NCBI GenBank assembly: GCA_002900995.3
Contig: CM035311.1
Span: forward strand, 3,534,001 to 3,598,000
Reading direction: 5' to 3'
Source of the DNA: Ganoderma boninense
Taxonomy: Eukaryota; Basidiomycota; Agaricomycetes; Polyporales; Polyporaceae
Length of the DNA stretch: 64,000 nt
Position numbers and translations under genes: made by a program. Of this stretch, positions 23,069 to 33,882 are shown piece by piece; position 1 is the stretch's first letter; every line of letters starts with the position of its first letter. The notes under the pieces are model-generated. The model was not told the DNA's origin. It made no database searches and saw only the letters and a program-made list of their open reading frames with translations.

Positions 23069-25679
23069 ATGGTGGCCACCCGGCGTAGTGGTACGCAGAC
23101 AGCTGACCCTCCTCCGCCTCCCAGACCACCTCCGCCCAACAAGCGCGGGCGAAAGGGGAACGCGAAGCCGGTAGCCGAGAAGGACGACATCTTGGCGCGG
23201 CACGCGGCGGATATCGAGGACGTCGCGATGGCTGACATTACAGTGACAGATGCAGGACAAGTTACATCTGGGAAACACCGTAAGTCTTCTATTGCTCCTT
23301 CAGACCGTTTGTTGATTGCCACTCACGATGACACGTCATACCGGTCCCTATGCAGGGAAGAAGGGTTCGTCTTCAAAGCCAGGGGCGACAAGCAAGCGAA
23401 AGCTCGACGAGACGGAGTCTGAGGCCGAAGTAGCCAGCGAGGTCCCCACCGGGGGAATTCCTACCGACGATGACCAGATGTCGGAGCTCAGCTGGCTTGA
23501 CGACCTCGAGCCCGAAGCGCATTCTACCCCCAAGGCTGCCTTGAAGCCTCCGAGAAAGAAGGTTCGTGTTGTTGATCCACCTGTCATGTCAGGCAAACAT
23601 ATGGTTAATGCCACGTACATTCTCAGCGCTTCCCAGAGCAAACTTCCCGCTGACGGACCGGTGGGCGCTAGGTGACCTTCTTCCTTATCAGCATCTCCCC
23701 AACGTTGATCTGACATATTTGTCCCCTCGAACGTACCTCTCATGTACAGCTCGGATTTCCAGATGAGCTACGACGACAACTTTGCTGCCTGGATGGGCAC
23801 CCCGTCGGGACACGAGGCTCCTAAGGCACTTGCACCCTCCCACTCCACGTCTCGGCCTGGTGCGCACAGTTCGTCGTCGACGTCTCGGGCGATATCCTCC
23901 AGTACGCACATTTCAAAGTCGAATAACTCTAGCTCTTTGTCCTCGGAAGTGGTCGCTCGCGCTCCTCGGCTGGCCAATACTCTGCCTCTCCGTACAAAGG
24001 CCGTGGCACCACCAGCCCTTGCAAAGCCTCCCAGGCCCTCCCAGAAGCAGCCGTTCCGACCAGACAAAACTCCCGTGAGAGTCCAGAACAAGCGCAGAAG
24101 GTCCGCGAAGAAGATCAAGGGTGCGGTTGAGAGTGAAGACGAAGAGCCTGAGCGCATGGCAGCCTTGTCAAGCCCGCCGAAAGGAGGCGCTCGGCCGACG
24201 AGTTCGGTAAGTCACCATCACGTCGTGTCATCCATTCACTGGTCAACGCCATCCGCCGCCTGATAGCACGTCGTCAAGATCAAGGAGGAGCAGGCTTCCC
24301 CCCATCCCGCGAAGCTCAGCATCAACGTCGTAGAGCCCACGCCGCGGAAGATCGATCAAGTGTCCAAGAAGTCGGCTGACAAGAACCGGGGCAGACTCGG
24401 TAAAGGAGTGAGTGCAGGGCTTTCATTTCCGTCTTGTCAAAATTCGTCCTTGACGTGTCTTCGAATAGAAACAGAAGGCAGTCTCTGAATCCGAGAACGA
24501 GGATTCTTCGGGTGTCGAAATCGTCGAGGACGCCCCGCGGACCCTCAAGCCTCCTCGTTTGCACAACGAGTCCCGGTCCCAATCCCGATCCCGGTCTCGC
24601 TCCGTGTCAGCGTCACGTTCTAGCAAGACGTGGCGTTTAGAGGACCTTCCAAAGGGCTCCCAGCATCGGTGGAAGTCCCAAGTCATGCCGACTCTACTGC
24701 GCTTCCAAGGTGCTCAGCACGAGCCTTGGTCGTTTTCGGACGCTTCGTCTGTCCAGAAGATGCAACTCATATGGGATGCCATCTACGATGACGAAATTCC
24801 CCATGAAGTCATTGCTGGCGACTGCGTGCATGGTTTCGTGAGTGCCCATGTTATATTAGTTGACGCATGACCGTTCACACTTCTCCAGGCCAACCAATGC
24901 CTTTCCAACTGGCGCTTGGCTCTGCGGGGGGTTTCCAAGGCTGTCGTTGGGACCTTCTTTCAGGACACTGCCTCTCCGTCGACCCACTCGGAAGAAGGAC
25001 GTGCAGCTTTTAGCAGCAGGATATTAGCCGGCAAATGTTATCTATACGAGAAGCCCTTCGATGAGGACAACAAGGTACGCTGACCATCGATGACAGATGC
25101 ATCTACAGTACTGATCTCGTTCTTCAGAGGCTCTTCAGGAGCACGTTTTTCCTTACGATCCTCGGTTGGCACCTCGAGGCGACCAAGGATGCTGTTGACG
25201 TTCCTGGACTTTTCATCAAACCACTCCACCCTGATCGCCCTATCGGGGCTTGCGGACTTGCTGCAGCTGCGGTGGGTGTCTCTGAGCGATTATTGCCATT
25301 GTCCTTCTTATCAATTTAATGTCACTTATAGCTTGAGCGGATCTTCCTGCTCTTCGAACAACAGCTCATGAGCCCGCCACTCGACTCGTCGGGGAAACCG
25401 ACAACGGGATTGTGGCGCGTCACTCCACAGCTCAACCCCACTACGGGGGTGTCCAGCACGTCCCAGACCCGGTTCTGTGAACGGCGATTCTCTCTCCGCA
25501 CGCGATACTTTGTCGAGACTGCCGAGAACATGGCTTTAAACCGGTTCAACGCTGTCCTTGTTGCCGCGCAAGGCTACATGGGTCCCAAGTGCCAGATTAT
25601 CAAGGACGCCTTCCCGGCCATCATGGAGACTCCGAACGCCGAGGAGGAGGAACCATTGGTGGATGGAGATTCTGATTGA
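23069..25679 (+). CDS. Lineage-specific nuclear-type protein, unrecognised
   Basis: Eight exons: 23069-23279, 23356-23671, 23750-24206, 24267-24407, 24469-24837, 24889-25074, 25128-25271, 25332-25679. Introns are 51-78 nt GT-AG and phases agree, giving 723 aa. The N-terminal half is low complexity: a proline run (about residues 12-25), Lys/Arg clusters that look like nuclear localisation signals (KRGRKGNAK, NKRRRSAKKIKG), acidic patches and an SRSQSRSRSRS stretch. The C-terminal half (from TWRLEDLPKGSQHRWK onward) is a folded-looking domain with WKSQVMPTLLRFQG, LSNWRLALRGVSKAVV, FFLTILGWHLEATKDA and RYFVETAENMALNRFNAVL, ending in an acidic tail. It resembles a large agaricomycete family of uncharacterised proteins (possibly DUF6532), but I could not confirm that. 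The gypsy element inserted about 200 bp after the stop, perhaps in the 3' UTR. Confidence 0.75.
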
Positions 25680-25875
25680 CCGCGCAGCTTGTCAAGTATG
25701 TACTCGGATGTGGAGTCTCAATTGTGGGCAAGCTTTGATCTTCCGCCTAGGACCAGTTTCTTGAGCGGTTTCGTCCTCCTCGTGCCTCGCCTGGCACATG
25801 TCGCTGTACGTACTGATCCTTATCTTGCCATTGACTTGCGTGGTCTGGCGTGTCTTGTGGTTCCCCCTCCTACTA

Positions 25876-25879
25876 TCGC
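25876..25879. repeat. 4-bp target duplication of the gypsy element, left (TCGC)
   Basis: TCGC precedes the 5' LTR and is repeated at 41458-41461 directly after the 3' LTR. The match is 5 bp (ATCGC) if the final A of the LTR is counted as target. Confidence 0.6.
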
Positions 25880-26815
25880 TGATGGGCTTGTAGCCTGTTT
25901 ACCACTCGGATAGGCCGTATTCCTGTTCCATATATCGCCCTGTTCTTTTCGCCTTCGCCGACTCCGTCTGTCTTCGCTCGTTCGCTCGGTCGCTCGCCCT
26001 GTCGCCCACTCCGTCGCTCGCCCGCGGGCCGATACTACACCTCGCCAAGCTCGGTGTCCGATCTGGTGCTTCGCCGCCGTGTATCGGCCCCGTGTGGTCC
26101 CCGGGTCGCTCGTTAGGACCCCCTTTCTGCGTCGGACCAGCCGTGGTATACGCATGGTACACCTCCGATCGCTCGCTCGTATTTCGCCATTGGTAGGGCC
26201 TTTCATAGACCGGCCGGGACTCTTCGATCGCCCGTGAGTTTTCATCGGTCGCCCCACGACGGTCACTCCAAGGCGACAAGTCGTCGACATATTCGCTCCA
26301 CTTCCTCCTTCGTCTTCGCTATCCCGTTCTGTGATTGGTTGCTGTAGTCGGTCATTCGTTTCCTGTTGTTTTCCCGTCGGTTTCTAGGGTTTCCTTCCTG
26401 TACCGATATATAGATGATGTTCTTAGTCTTGGCAATACAGATTTCGGCACCCCGTTGACTTCTCACTTTTCGCTCGCCTCGCTCGCTCATCGCATCGCTC
26501 GTCGCCCATCGTATCCGGCTCGCCGAGAGTCATTATCGTATTCGTTCGCACATCGTCGCTCGTCCATCGTCGCAGGGCCCGAGAGTCCCTTTCGTATTCG
26601 CCATCGTCTTCCACGTCGCTCGCCGAGAGCCCCTCGTATTCTACTTCCGCCCGTCGCGCATCGCGCGCGACTCTTGGACCGACTAGTCCGCTGGTCTTAG
26701 GCCCTCTGTGGTATTTGGTTCGTAGCGATTAGCGAGCACCCGACGACTCCCTCCTTCTTTTCCGGTTAGCTGGTTCTGTTGTATTTCGCAGCAGTTCCCC
26801 GGACCGTACACATCA
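25880..26815 (+). repeat. 5' LTR
   Basis: Starts TGATGG and ends CACATCA; repeated at 40522-41457. A TATATA box lies at 26407-26412, so transcription should start near 26435 and most of the last 380 bp would be R-U5. The sequence is rich in CGCTCG/TCGTC repeats. After 26419 it contains no ATG on the plus strand. Confidence 0.9.
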
Positions 26816-26817
26816 TT

Positions 26818-26835
26818 TGGAGCCCACCGCGAGGG
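26818..26835 (+). other. Primer-binding site (candidate)
   Basis: TGGAGCCCACCGCGAGGG starts 2 nt after the LTR end. The leading TGG pairs with a tRNA 3' CCA end, as expected for minus-strand priming. The tRNA was not identified. Confidence 0.6.
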
Positions 26836-27492
26836 GGTTTTCTGTCGGTTCCCGTCGCTGTCGCTCGGCGTTTGGCCGACGATCCTCACTTCTTATACGA
26901 AGTCAACTACCTCAAAGGTCTAATCGACTATTGTCAACATCGTTGGCACACACCGCAGTCAGCTCGTCCCCAATCGCCCGGCTCATCGTCTTCGCAAAAC
27001 TCGCCCGAGCGCGAGACCAACCCGCAACCCGATCAACAACCGCCGGCATTTCGCCAGCGGTCCTATTCCGACTCGTTTTACGAGCTGTCGGTCTCTCGTT
27101 GGATTCGCGAACTCCGAGCCTTAGGCGTACCCGAAGAAGACCTTCCAATCGAGCCGACTCCTCCGGAGGCGACACCAGATAACGACCCCTTCGGTTCAGA
27201 ACTCTCGTCCGAATCCGAAGTCGAGCTCGCGCTTCCCGGTTCGCTAGCTACTCCGCCAGTCTCAGTTTCGAACCCGCTTTCGGCCGTCCTATCGCTCACG
27301 ACGAGTGCGGACCCGTCCACGTCTCGCCTTTCGCCGATAACGCTCGCACCAGTCCAAGTCGACCTCGAATACATCCCGTCTCTCTACAGGCCGTTGTATC
27401 AAATCTACCTCGAGTCGCTTTCGTCACCATCTCTTACACCGACCTCGAACACACTCGTCTTACGACCCCCGATCGCTTCGCCCGTAGCCGCC

Positions 27493-29991
27493 ATGTCCGT
27501 TCCAGCTTTGCAAGCCGCGAAGCAGGCGATGCCTGTTAGAGGCGAAAAGACTTGTCCGAAGTTCGACGAAACCGACCCGCAATCGCTACACCGCTACTTC
27601 GACGATCTAGAAGCGCTTTTCATTCGCCATGGCATGCCGAATGCCAACGCAGCCGACTGGACCGCGCGAAAGGAAATGGCCGTTCGCTACCCACCGCCGT
27701 CGGTCGAGCGAGGATGGAAGTTTATCGACGAGTTTACCGACGCCGCGAAATCATACACCGAGTTCCAGGACGCTATCTACGCCCTCTACCCCGGAGTTAC
27801 CAAAACGCGCGAATTTACCACGACCGACGTTCGTCGCGCGATCGCCGAGCAGCTCGTCCAAAAGCCGGTCGCTGACATAAACGACTACTCGCGCTTCTAT
27901 GTCAAAGTTCGCCCAATGTTAGGAAGCCTCTTAACGAAAAGCCGTATTACGCATCTAGAGGCGAACCAATTCATCGCGGAGGTTCTAGACCCGAACCTCG
28001 CGAACCTCATCGCGAACCGGCTTACCTTTGCCTTCTCGAACCGCACGGCGGACACCCCCTACACCATCGAACAGTTCCATGAGGCGACAATCTATGTCTT
28101 GCAGCACCGAAACGACGATGCGGAGGCGATTTTTCGGCCCTCTAGTCAGGGAGCTCGCGCGATGAGTCCCGCAGCTTCCGCGTTCGCCCCTCCGGCGGGG
28201 CCGACTCAACAACAGGCGCCCCAGTTCAAGCGCGAAGATGTATCGTCACTCGCCGACCTTCTCGCGACCGAAGTCGCGGGCCGGCTCAACGCTTCGCGCG
28301 ATCGCCCGCCGCATATGGGAGGAGGCGGATATGGAGGAGGTCCCGCTTATGGAGGAGGAAGAGGGTACGGAGGGGGACAGGACTTCGCGCGTCGGGGGCC
28401 GATGCGTTGCTTCTACTGCGGTAAGCCGAACTGTGACACGAAGATCTGTCCCGAGGTTATGGAGGATATACGCGCCCACAAGATTAGGCGAGATGGAGGG
28501 CAGATCGTCTTGTTTGATGGCCGAAGACTCGCGATCGGCGTCGACGGGATGACACTCCGCGAACAAGTCAACACTTACTGCGACCGACACCCCGAGACAG
28601 CCCCACGCCCCGTCGATCAGTTGCTTCTAGAAGTTGTGCCTAACTGGCCAGGCACCGAAGCCGACCTGGATGACAGCGACGTCGCCGACCATTATAACGT
28701 TACCACCGGGAACCGAGTCAATCGCGCGCGCAATTACCAGTTCGATGGCGTTGAAATTCCTCAGCGTCGTGTTCGTCGCCCCGATGCGGTACCTGGTCGC
28801 GCGCCCGAGCCGGTGAGCGAAAAGGCGTCGCCTTCCACCGCGCAGCAGCAGCCCGCGAAACCTGTCCCACACGTTACCAACCCGGGACCCGTACATCCGT
28901 ATGCCCACGCTCGCCCAGTTAACGACGCCCCCATCGCGAATCGCCCTCTCGCGCCTTATCGCACGGTCGCGCCAGCCCCCAACGCAAATGACCCAATCGC
29001 CGCTGCTCGTGCGCCGATAGCTGTCGCCGCCGCTGAAGAACGCGTCTTTACGTCGGCCATGGGTTCGCTGCCGTGTGTCGAACTTACCCTAGAAGATCTT
29101 CTTGCCGTCGCCCCAGGCGTGCGACGACGTATGCACGACGCAACGGCGGGTCGCCGGATCATTAAACCTCCGGAACAGCGGCCAGCCGAGCACCAGGCAC
29201 CTCCTAAGCCCGCGCCTGTCGCGACCGTGTTAGCCGCGACAGCTACGGTCGAAGGCACTCAGGAGAGCGCGACGGAAGCACAGCGCGTACCAGGCATATT
29301 AAACGTTCGGCCCCCGCCCCGTGAAATGTACGGACCTCCTGTTAGGCGAGCCTATGTCGAGACGGTTCCGGACGAAGAAGACGATCGCGCGACGCGCGAG
29401 GCGATAGAAGCGTTGCAGATAGCGGACGCCCCCGCGGCGTCGCTTGGGGAAACGGAGTGTCTATTGGCGGAGGCTGAGGCAGCTCAAGACCAGTTCTTAC
29501 TTGCGACCGAAGCCGACGAGCTCCCAATCGCCGGCATGGATAGTCATCGCATTCGTTCGTTGTGGTGCGCGATAAACGACACGCACGTCGCCGAATGTAT
29601 CCTCGACGGCGGCTCACAAATCGCGGCTATAAGCGAAGAATGTTGTCACCGTCTCAAGATAGCCGTCGACCCTCTAGTGAGCATGAACATTCGTTCGGCG
29701 AATGGTTCGCTCGACGGCGCGATCGGACTGGCTCGCGACGTCCCAGTGCAGCTTACGCCCAAGATAGTGGGCTACCTCCAGCTATTCGTAATCCGAAACG
29801 CCTCATACGACATCCTACTCGGGCGACCTTTCGAAGTGCTTTTCAAAGCGACGACCGAGAACCTAGGGCCGAACACGCAGTTTATAACCCTCACCTGTCC
29901 TAACACGGGCACTGTCGCGCGATTACCGACGTATGGTCGAGGCGAACATTCTGCGCCGACGCTCGCGCAAATCAAGGGTTTTCGGGTCTAG
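27493..29991 (+). CDS. gag: Gag with C-terminal aspartic protease
   Basis: The first ATG of any frame after the promoter is at 27493, giving 832 aa; the same frame is open upstream into the LTR but without ATG. A helical capsid-like region follows (LHRYFDDLEALFIRHG ... FTTTDVRRAIAEQL). Then comes a Gly-rich linker and a zinc knuckle at 28408-28449 spaced CX2CX4CX4C, with Cys in place of the usual His. A long Pro/Ala-rich linker follows. The C-terminus is a retropepsin-like protease with LDGGSQ (active Asp codon 29605-29607, DGG instead of DS/TG) and the flap-side ILLGRPF. The protein packages element RNA and processes the polyprotein. It ends 7 nt after a -1 slippery heptamer, so part of translation continues into pol. 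Confidence 0.85.
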   Translation: MSVPALQAAKQAMPVRGEKTCPKFDETDPQSLHRYFDDLEALFIRHGMPNANAADWTARKEMAVRYPPPSVERGWKFIDEFTDAAKSYTEFQDAIYALYPGVTKTREFTTTDVRRAIAEQLVQKPVADINDYSRFYVKVRPMLGSLLTKSRITHLEANQFIAEVLDPNLANLIANRLTFAFSNRTADTPYTIEQFHEATIYVLQHRNDDAEAIFRPSSQGARAMSPAASAFAPPAGPTQQQAPQFKREDVSSLADLLATEVAGRLNASRDRPPHMGGGGYGGGPAYGGGRGYGGGQDFARRGPMRCFYCGKPNCDTKICPEVMEDIRAHKIRRDGGQIVLFDGRRLAIGVDGMTLREQVNTYCDRHPETAPRPVDQLLLEVVPNWPGTEADLDDSDVADHYNVTTGNRVNRARNYQFDGVEIPQRRVRRPDAVPGRAPEPVSEKASPSTAQQQPAKPVPHVTNPGPVHPYAHARPVNDAPIANRPLAPYRTVAPAPNANDPIAAARAPIAVAAAEERVFTSAMGSLPCVELTLEDLLAVAPGVRRRMHDATAGRRIIKPPEQRPAEHQAPPKPAPVATVLAATATVEGTQESATEAQRVPGILNVRPPPREMYGPPVRRAYVETVPDEEDDRATREAIEALQIADAPAASLGETECLLAEAEAAQDQFLLATEADELPIAGMDSHRIRSLWCAINDTHVAECILDGGSQIAAISEECCHRLKIAVDPLVSMNIRSANGSLDGAIGLARDVPVQLTPKIVGYLQLFVIRNASYDILLGRPFEVLFKATTENLGPNTQFITLTCPNTGTVARLPTYGRGEHSAPTLAQIKGFRV
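29976..29982 (+). promoter_or_regulatory. -1 ribosomal frameshift site (GGGTTTT)
   Basis: G GGT TTT in the gag frame is a canonical X XXY YYZ heptamer, four codons including the stop before gag termination. The -1 frame is open from here through all of pol. A GC-rich stretch beyond 30000 could form the stimulatory structure. Confidence 0.75.
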
Positions 29992-32900
29992 AGGATCTGC
30001 TTGAGGACGGGGACGCGACCGCGCTTGTTATCGAATACGACGCGCGCGCGGACTCGGCGTCGGCTGTAGCCTACTCCAAGCTCCCCACCTTAGACAGCTC
30101 CTCGCTTGCCGAAGCGTATTTATTATCATGCGATGGGTTCTCCCTAGATCGGCCGACTCAAGAAAAGTTTATAAAATCACATTCGCTCGACGTCTTCTTT
30201 TCGACTATCGATTCGCCAGCTTCTTCGTCATCGCCTTCCTCAACGTTTACGAAACCCGAAAAACATTTCGCTTCCGTTTCGCATTCGCCCCCGTCCGTGT
30301 CCACCGATATCGGCAATCGCACCGAGTTAGTCGACCAATACCTCACGACTAAGAAAAAGTATAAGCCCGTAGCTCTCAAGACGCGGCCGCTCCTAGCAGA
30401 CCTCCCCGAGAAGTTTCGTATCGAGCGAAAAATAATAGGCGATCCGCTCGCGGATATGCCCCCACTGAACCCTTCGCCTCCGTCACATTTCACTCCTGGT
30501 GCGCGTTACACCGCCGAGCGACGAGCAGAGCTTCGCGCGCGACACGAACACTTCTTATGGCCCGCCGAGCTCGACCTCATGGACGATATGATCAAGAATC
30601 AAGAGAGCGCTTTCGCCTGGACCGACAACGAGCGAGGCAGCTTTCGCCGCGACTTCTTCCCACCTGTAGAAATTCCGACGGTTCCCCATAAGCCTTGGGT
30701 ATTGCGCAACATCCCCATTCCGCCGGGTCTCTATGACGAGATCTGTGATCAAATTCGCAAGAAGATCGCGAGTGGCGTATACGAACCGTCGAACTCGTGT
30801 TATCGCTCTCGCTGGTTCGCCGTGGCGAAGAAGGACGGACGCGTTCGTTTAGTACACAGCCTCGAACCGCTAAACGCGGTTACCATACAGCATTCAGGCG
30901 TACCACCAATCCCGGAATACATTGTCGAACAATTCGCCGCACGACCGTGCGTCGGCTCTTTCGACCTCTTCGTCGGATATGACGAGCGCGAAATCGCCGA
31001 GTCGTCGCGCGACCTTACTACGTTTCAAACCCCTTTCGGCGTGCATCGCCTGACCACACTTCCAATGGGCTGGACGAATTCAGTCCCTATCTTCCACGAC
31101 GATGTTACCTTCATATTGCGCGACGAGATCCCAGCGAACGCGGCGGTATACGTCGACGACGTAATGACAAAAGGGCCGACCACCGACTATCGGCTCCCCG
31201 ACGGATCGTTCGAGACCATACCCGAAAATCCTGGTATTCGCAGATTTGTATGGGAACATTTGTCGGTTGACAATCGCGTCATTCGTCGCATCGCGCACGC
31301 TGGAGGAACCTTCTCGGGACCGAAAGCTTGGCCGTGTATCGACGAGCGCGTTCTTGTTGGAAGTCGATGCACACCTCTTGGTCGACTGCCTGAGCGCGAA
31401 CGTGTGGACGCTATTCGGAATTGGAAGTCGTTGAATACCTTATCGGACGTTCGCGCTTTTCTTGGCACTGTCGGTGTCGCGCGAATCTTCATCCGCGATT
31501 TCGCGAAACGGGCGAACGCGCTCACTATGCTCACGCGGAAAGACGTTCCCTTCGAATTCGGACCGAAACAGCTCGCCGCCTTCGAAGACCTTAAAACCGC
31601 CCTACTCGACTGTCCCGCGTTGCGACCCCTTCGATACGAGTCCGACGCGCCCATTATTCTCGGAGTCGACACTTCCTACATCGCCGTCGGCTACTTATTG
31701 TGCCAACAAGACGACGCAAACGCGAAAATCCGATACTACAATCGCTTCGGGAGTATCACCCTGAACGCGCGCGAAAGCCGCTTCTCCCAGCCGAAGCTCG
31801 AATTGTATGGCTTGTTTCGCGCCCTTTCGGCCCTCAAGCTTCGCCTATTAGGAGTGCGTAATCTCATCGTCGAGACCGACGCTGGTTACATCAAGGGCAT
31901 GCTCGCGAACCCCGATCTTCAACCATCCGCGTCCATAAATCGCTGGATAATGGGAATCCTTACCTTCCATTTCGAGCTCGTTCACGTACCTGGCAAGAAA
32001 CACGCGCCCGATGGCCTATCACGTCGCCCACCCCAACCGGACGACAAGCCGGAGCCGCCGACCGACGAGTTCGACAATTGGTTGGAGAACTTGTATTCCT
32101 TCGTTCACATCATCAATCCGACCCCGCAATTACCGTCGGCTTCATTACCCCACGCGAGCGAAACCGTCGATATGTTCGCCCTAGGGATCGTTCCTCAAGC
32201 GCGACCGCCCACGATCGAACCGCCGTCTTATTCGGACTTCCCACGAACCGGCCACGCTTGTCGCTCCGAAGCACAGCTTCAGCGAGTTCGCGAATTTCTA
32301 GACGATCCCAAGCGACCCGCGGATCTCGATGACCGACGATGGATCGCTTTCTATAAATATGCGACGCTTTTTATGCTGGACGTTAATGGAAAGCTATGGC
32401 GGCGTAGTCCAGGCGGTTCGCATCGCCTAGTGGTCCCTGAAGATCGTCGCCCCTCAATACTAGTCGAAATGCATGACCGCGTCGGTCACCGGGGCCTCTT
32501 TGCGACTCGCGCGTTCGTATGCGATCGATTCTGGTGGCCGCAAATGGGCCGCGATATCGACTGGTATGTTCGCACTTGCCATATGTGCCAGATTCGCCAA
32601 GTAGTCCGCGTTCATATCCCGCCAATAATCCCCGAACCGACCGCGCCGATGGTCCGTATACACGCCGACTCCATGCACATGCCCGGTCGCTACAAGTATT
32701 TCGCTCACGCGCGATGCGCTACTACGTCCTGGGCCGAGGGTCGCGCGCTGCTTACCGAAACAGCTCGAACGCTCGGCGAATGGCTCTTCCAAGATATTAT
32801 ATGCCGTTGGAACGCACTCTCCGAAATAGTTACCGACAACGGCACGCCCTGGATCGCAGCATGCACATATCTCGCCGACAAGTACCACCTACACCACATT

Positions 32901-33635
32901 CGTATATCTGGGTATAATTCGCAGGCGAACGGGATAGTCGAGCGACCTCACTTCAACGTTCGCGACGCCTTGTTCAAAGCATCTGAAGGCGACGGCTCTC
33001 ACTGGCACCTTAGCGTCCACACTGTGCTATGGGCCGATCGCACCTCGGTTCGCCGTCGCCTGGGATGTTCGCCCTTCTTCGCCGTTACCGGCAGTCACCC
33101 GATATTACCCTTGGATTTCAAGGAGGCGACGTATCTCGTCGGTCCGCCTGAAGGAATCCTTACCACCGAGGAGCTGATCGCGCGTCGCGCTATCGCTCTA
33201 CAAAAACGAGCCGACGACGTCGAACGTCTTCGCTCGGCTGTTTTCGCGCAACGACTACAAGACGCAGAGGACTTCGAAGCGCGTAACCGCTCCACGACGC
33301 GCGACGTCAACGCACAATCCGGATCGCTCGTCCTTATTCGCAACACGGCGATCGAGAAGTCGCTCAACCGGAAAATGCGCGCGCGATATCTGGGCCCTTA
33401 CCTCGTAGTTTCGCGCAACCGAGGCGGTGCATATATCCTCTCCGAACTAGACGGCGCGGTATTCGATCGTCCTGTTGCTGCGTTTCGCGTATTACCGTAT
33501 TTCGCGCGTCGCGACCCCATCGCTTTTCGACCCGACGTATTGGACGTGGACACACAGCGCATTCGGGAACTCGAGGCTTCCACCGACAAAGGCGATGGGA
33601 TCGCCGACGTCGAAGACGCCGAGGGCAACCACTAA
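29983..33635 (+). CDS. pol: Pol: reverse transcriptase, RNase H, integrase
   Basis: About 1217 residues in the -1 frame relative to gag. The region up to about 30450 is a Ser/Pro-rich linker; an ATG at 30297 exists, but the frame is open back to the slippery site, favouring a Gag-Pol fusion. The reverse transcriptase carries YRSRWFAVAKKDGRVRLVHS, TPFGVHRLTTLPMGWTNS and the catalytic YVDD at 31149-31160. RNase H follows (GVDTSYIAVGYLL, PKLELYGL, ETDAGY, HAPDGLSR). Integrase has an HHCC zinc module (H...GHRG...CHMCQIR) and a DDE triad: HADSM near 32670, TDNGTPW at 32831-32851 and the Glu of GIVERPH at 32940-32942. A GPY/F-like module (YLGPYLVVSRNRGGAY) is near the C-terminus. No chromodomain is visible. 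No internal stop was seen, so the polyprotein looks functional. Confidence 0.9.
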
Positions 33636-33693
33636 AAGGCGGGACTCCTAGTCCTGCCACCAGCTTCCTCTTCAACTCACTATGACAGCGACC

Positions 33694-33727
33694 GAGGACA
33701 GTCACTTTCTCAGTGGGGGGGAGGGGA
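33694..33727 (+). other. Internal polypurine tract (first copy)
   Basis: A GTGGGGGGGAGGGG purine tract 78 nt after the pol stop. About 20 nt of preceding sequence, starting GAGGACAGT, is shared with the tract next to the 3' LTR. It lies where the LTR would begin in an element without the antisense tail. Confidence 0.7.
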
Positions 33728-33882
33728 GTCCTATAGATCTCGTTACCTTTCTCCTTATACATCCTTGTTTCAAGTCACTATCACACTTTACTTGTCAAGA
33801 ATACTTGGCCTTTCACATTCAAGAAGTCTCAAGAAATCAAAGCATACACGATTATCAAAAAGCAAGAGAGTCCGTATCCTAT

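Noticed and set aside
26779..27492. A 1070-codon gag frame starting inside the LTR at 26779
   Set aside because: The codon at 26779 is TTG, not ATG; the first ATG in any frame is 27493. The open upstream part is reported as a leader observation instead.
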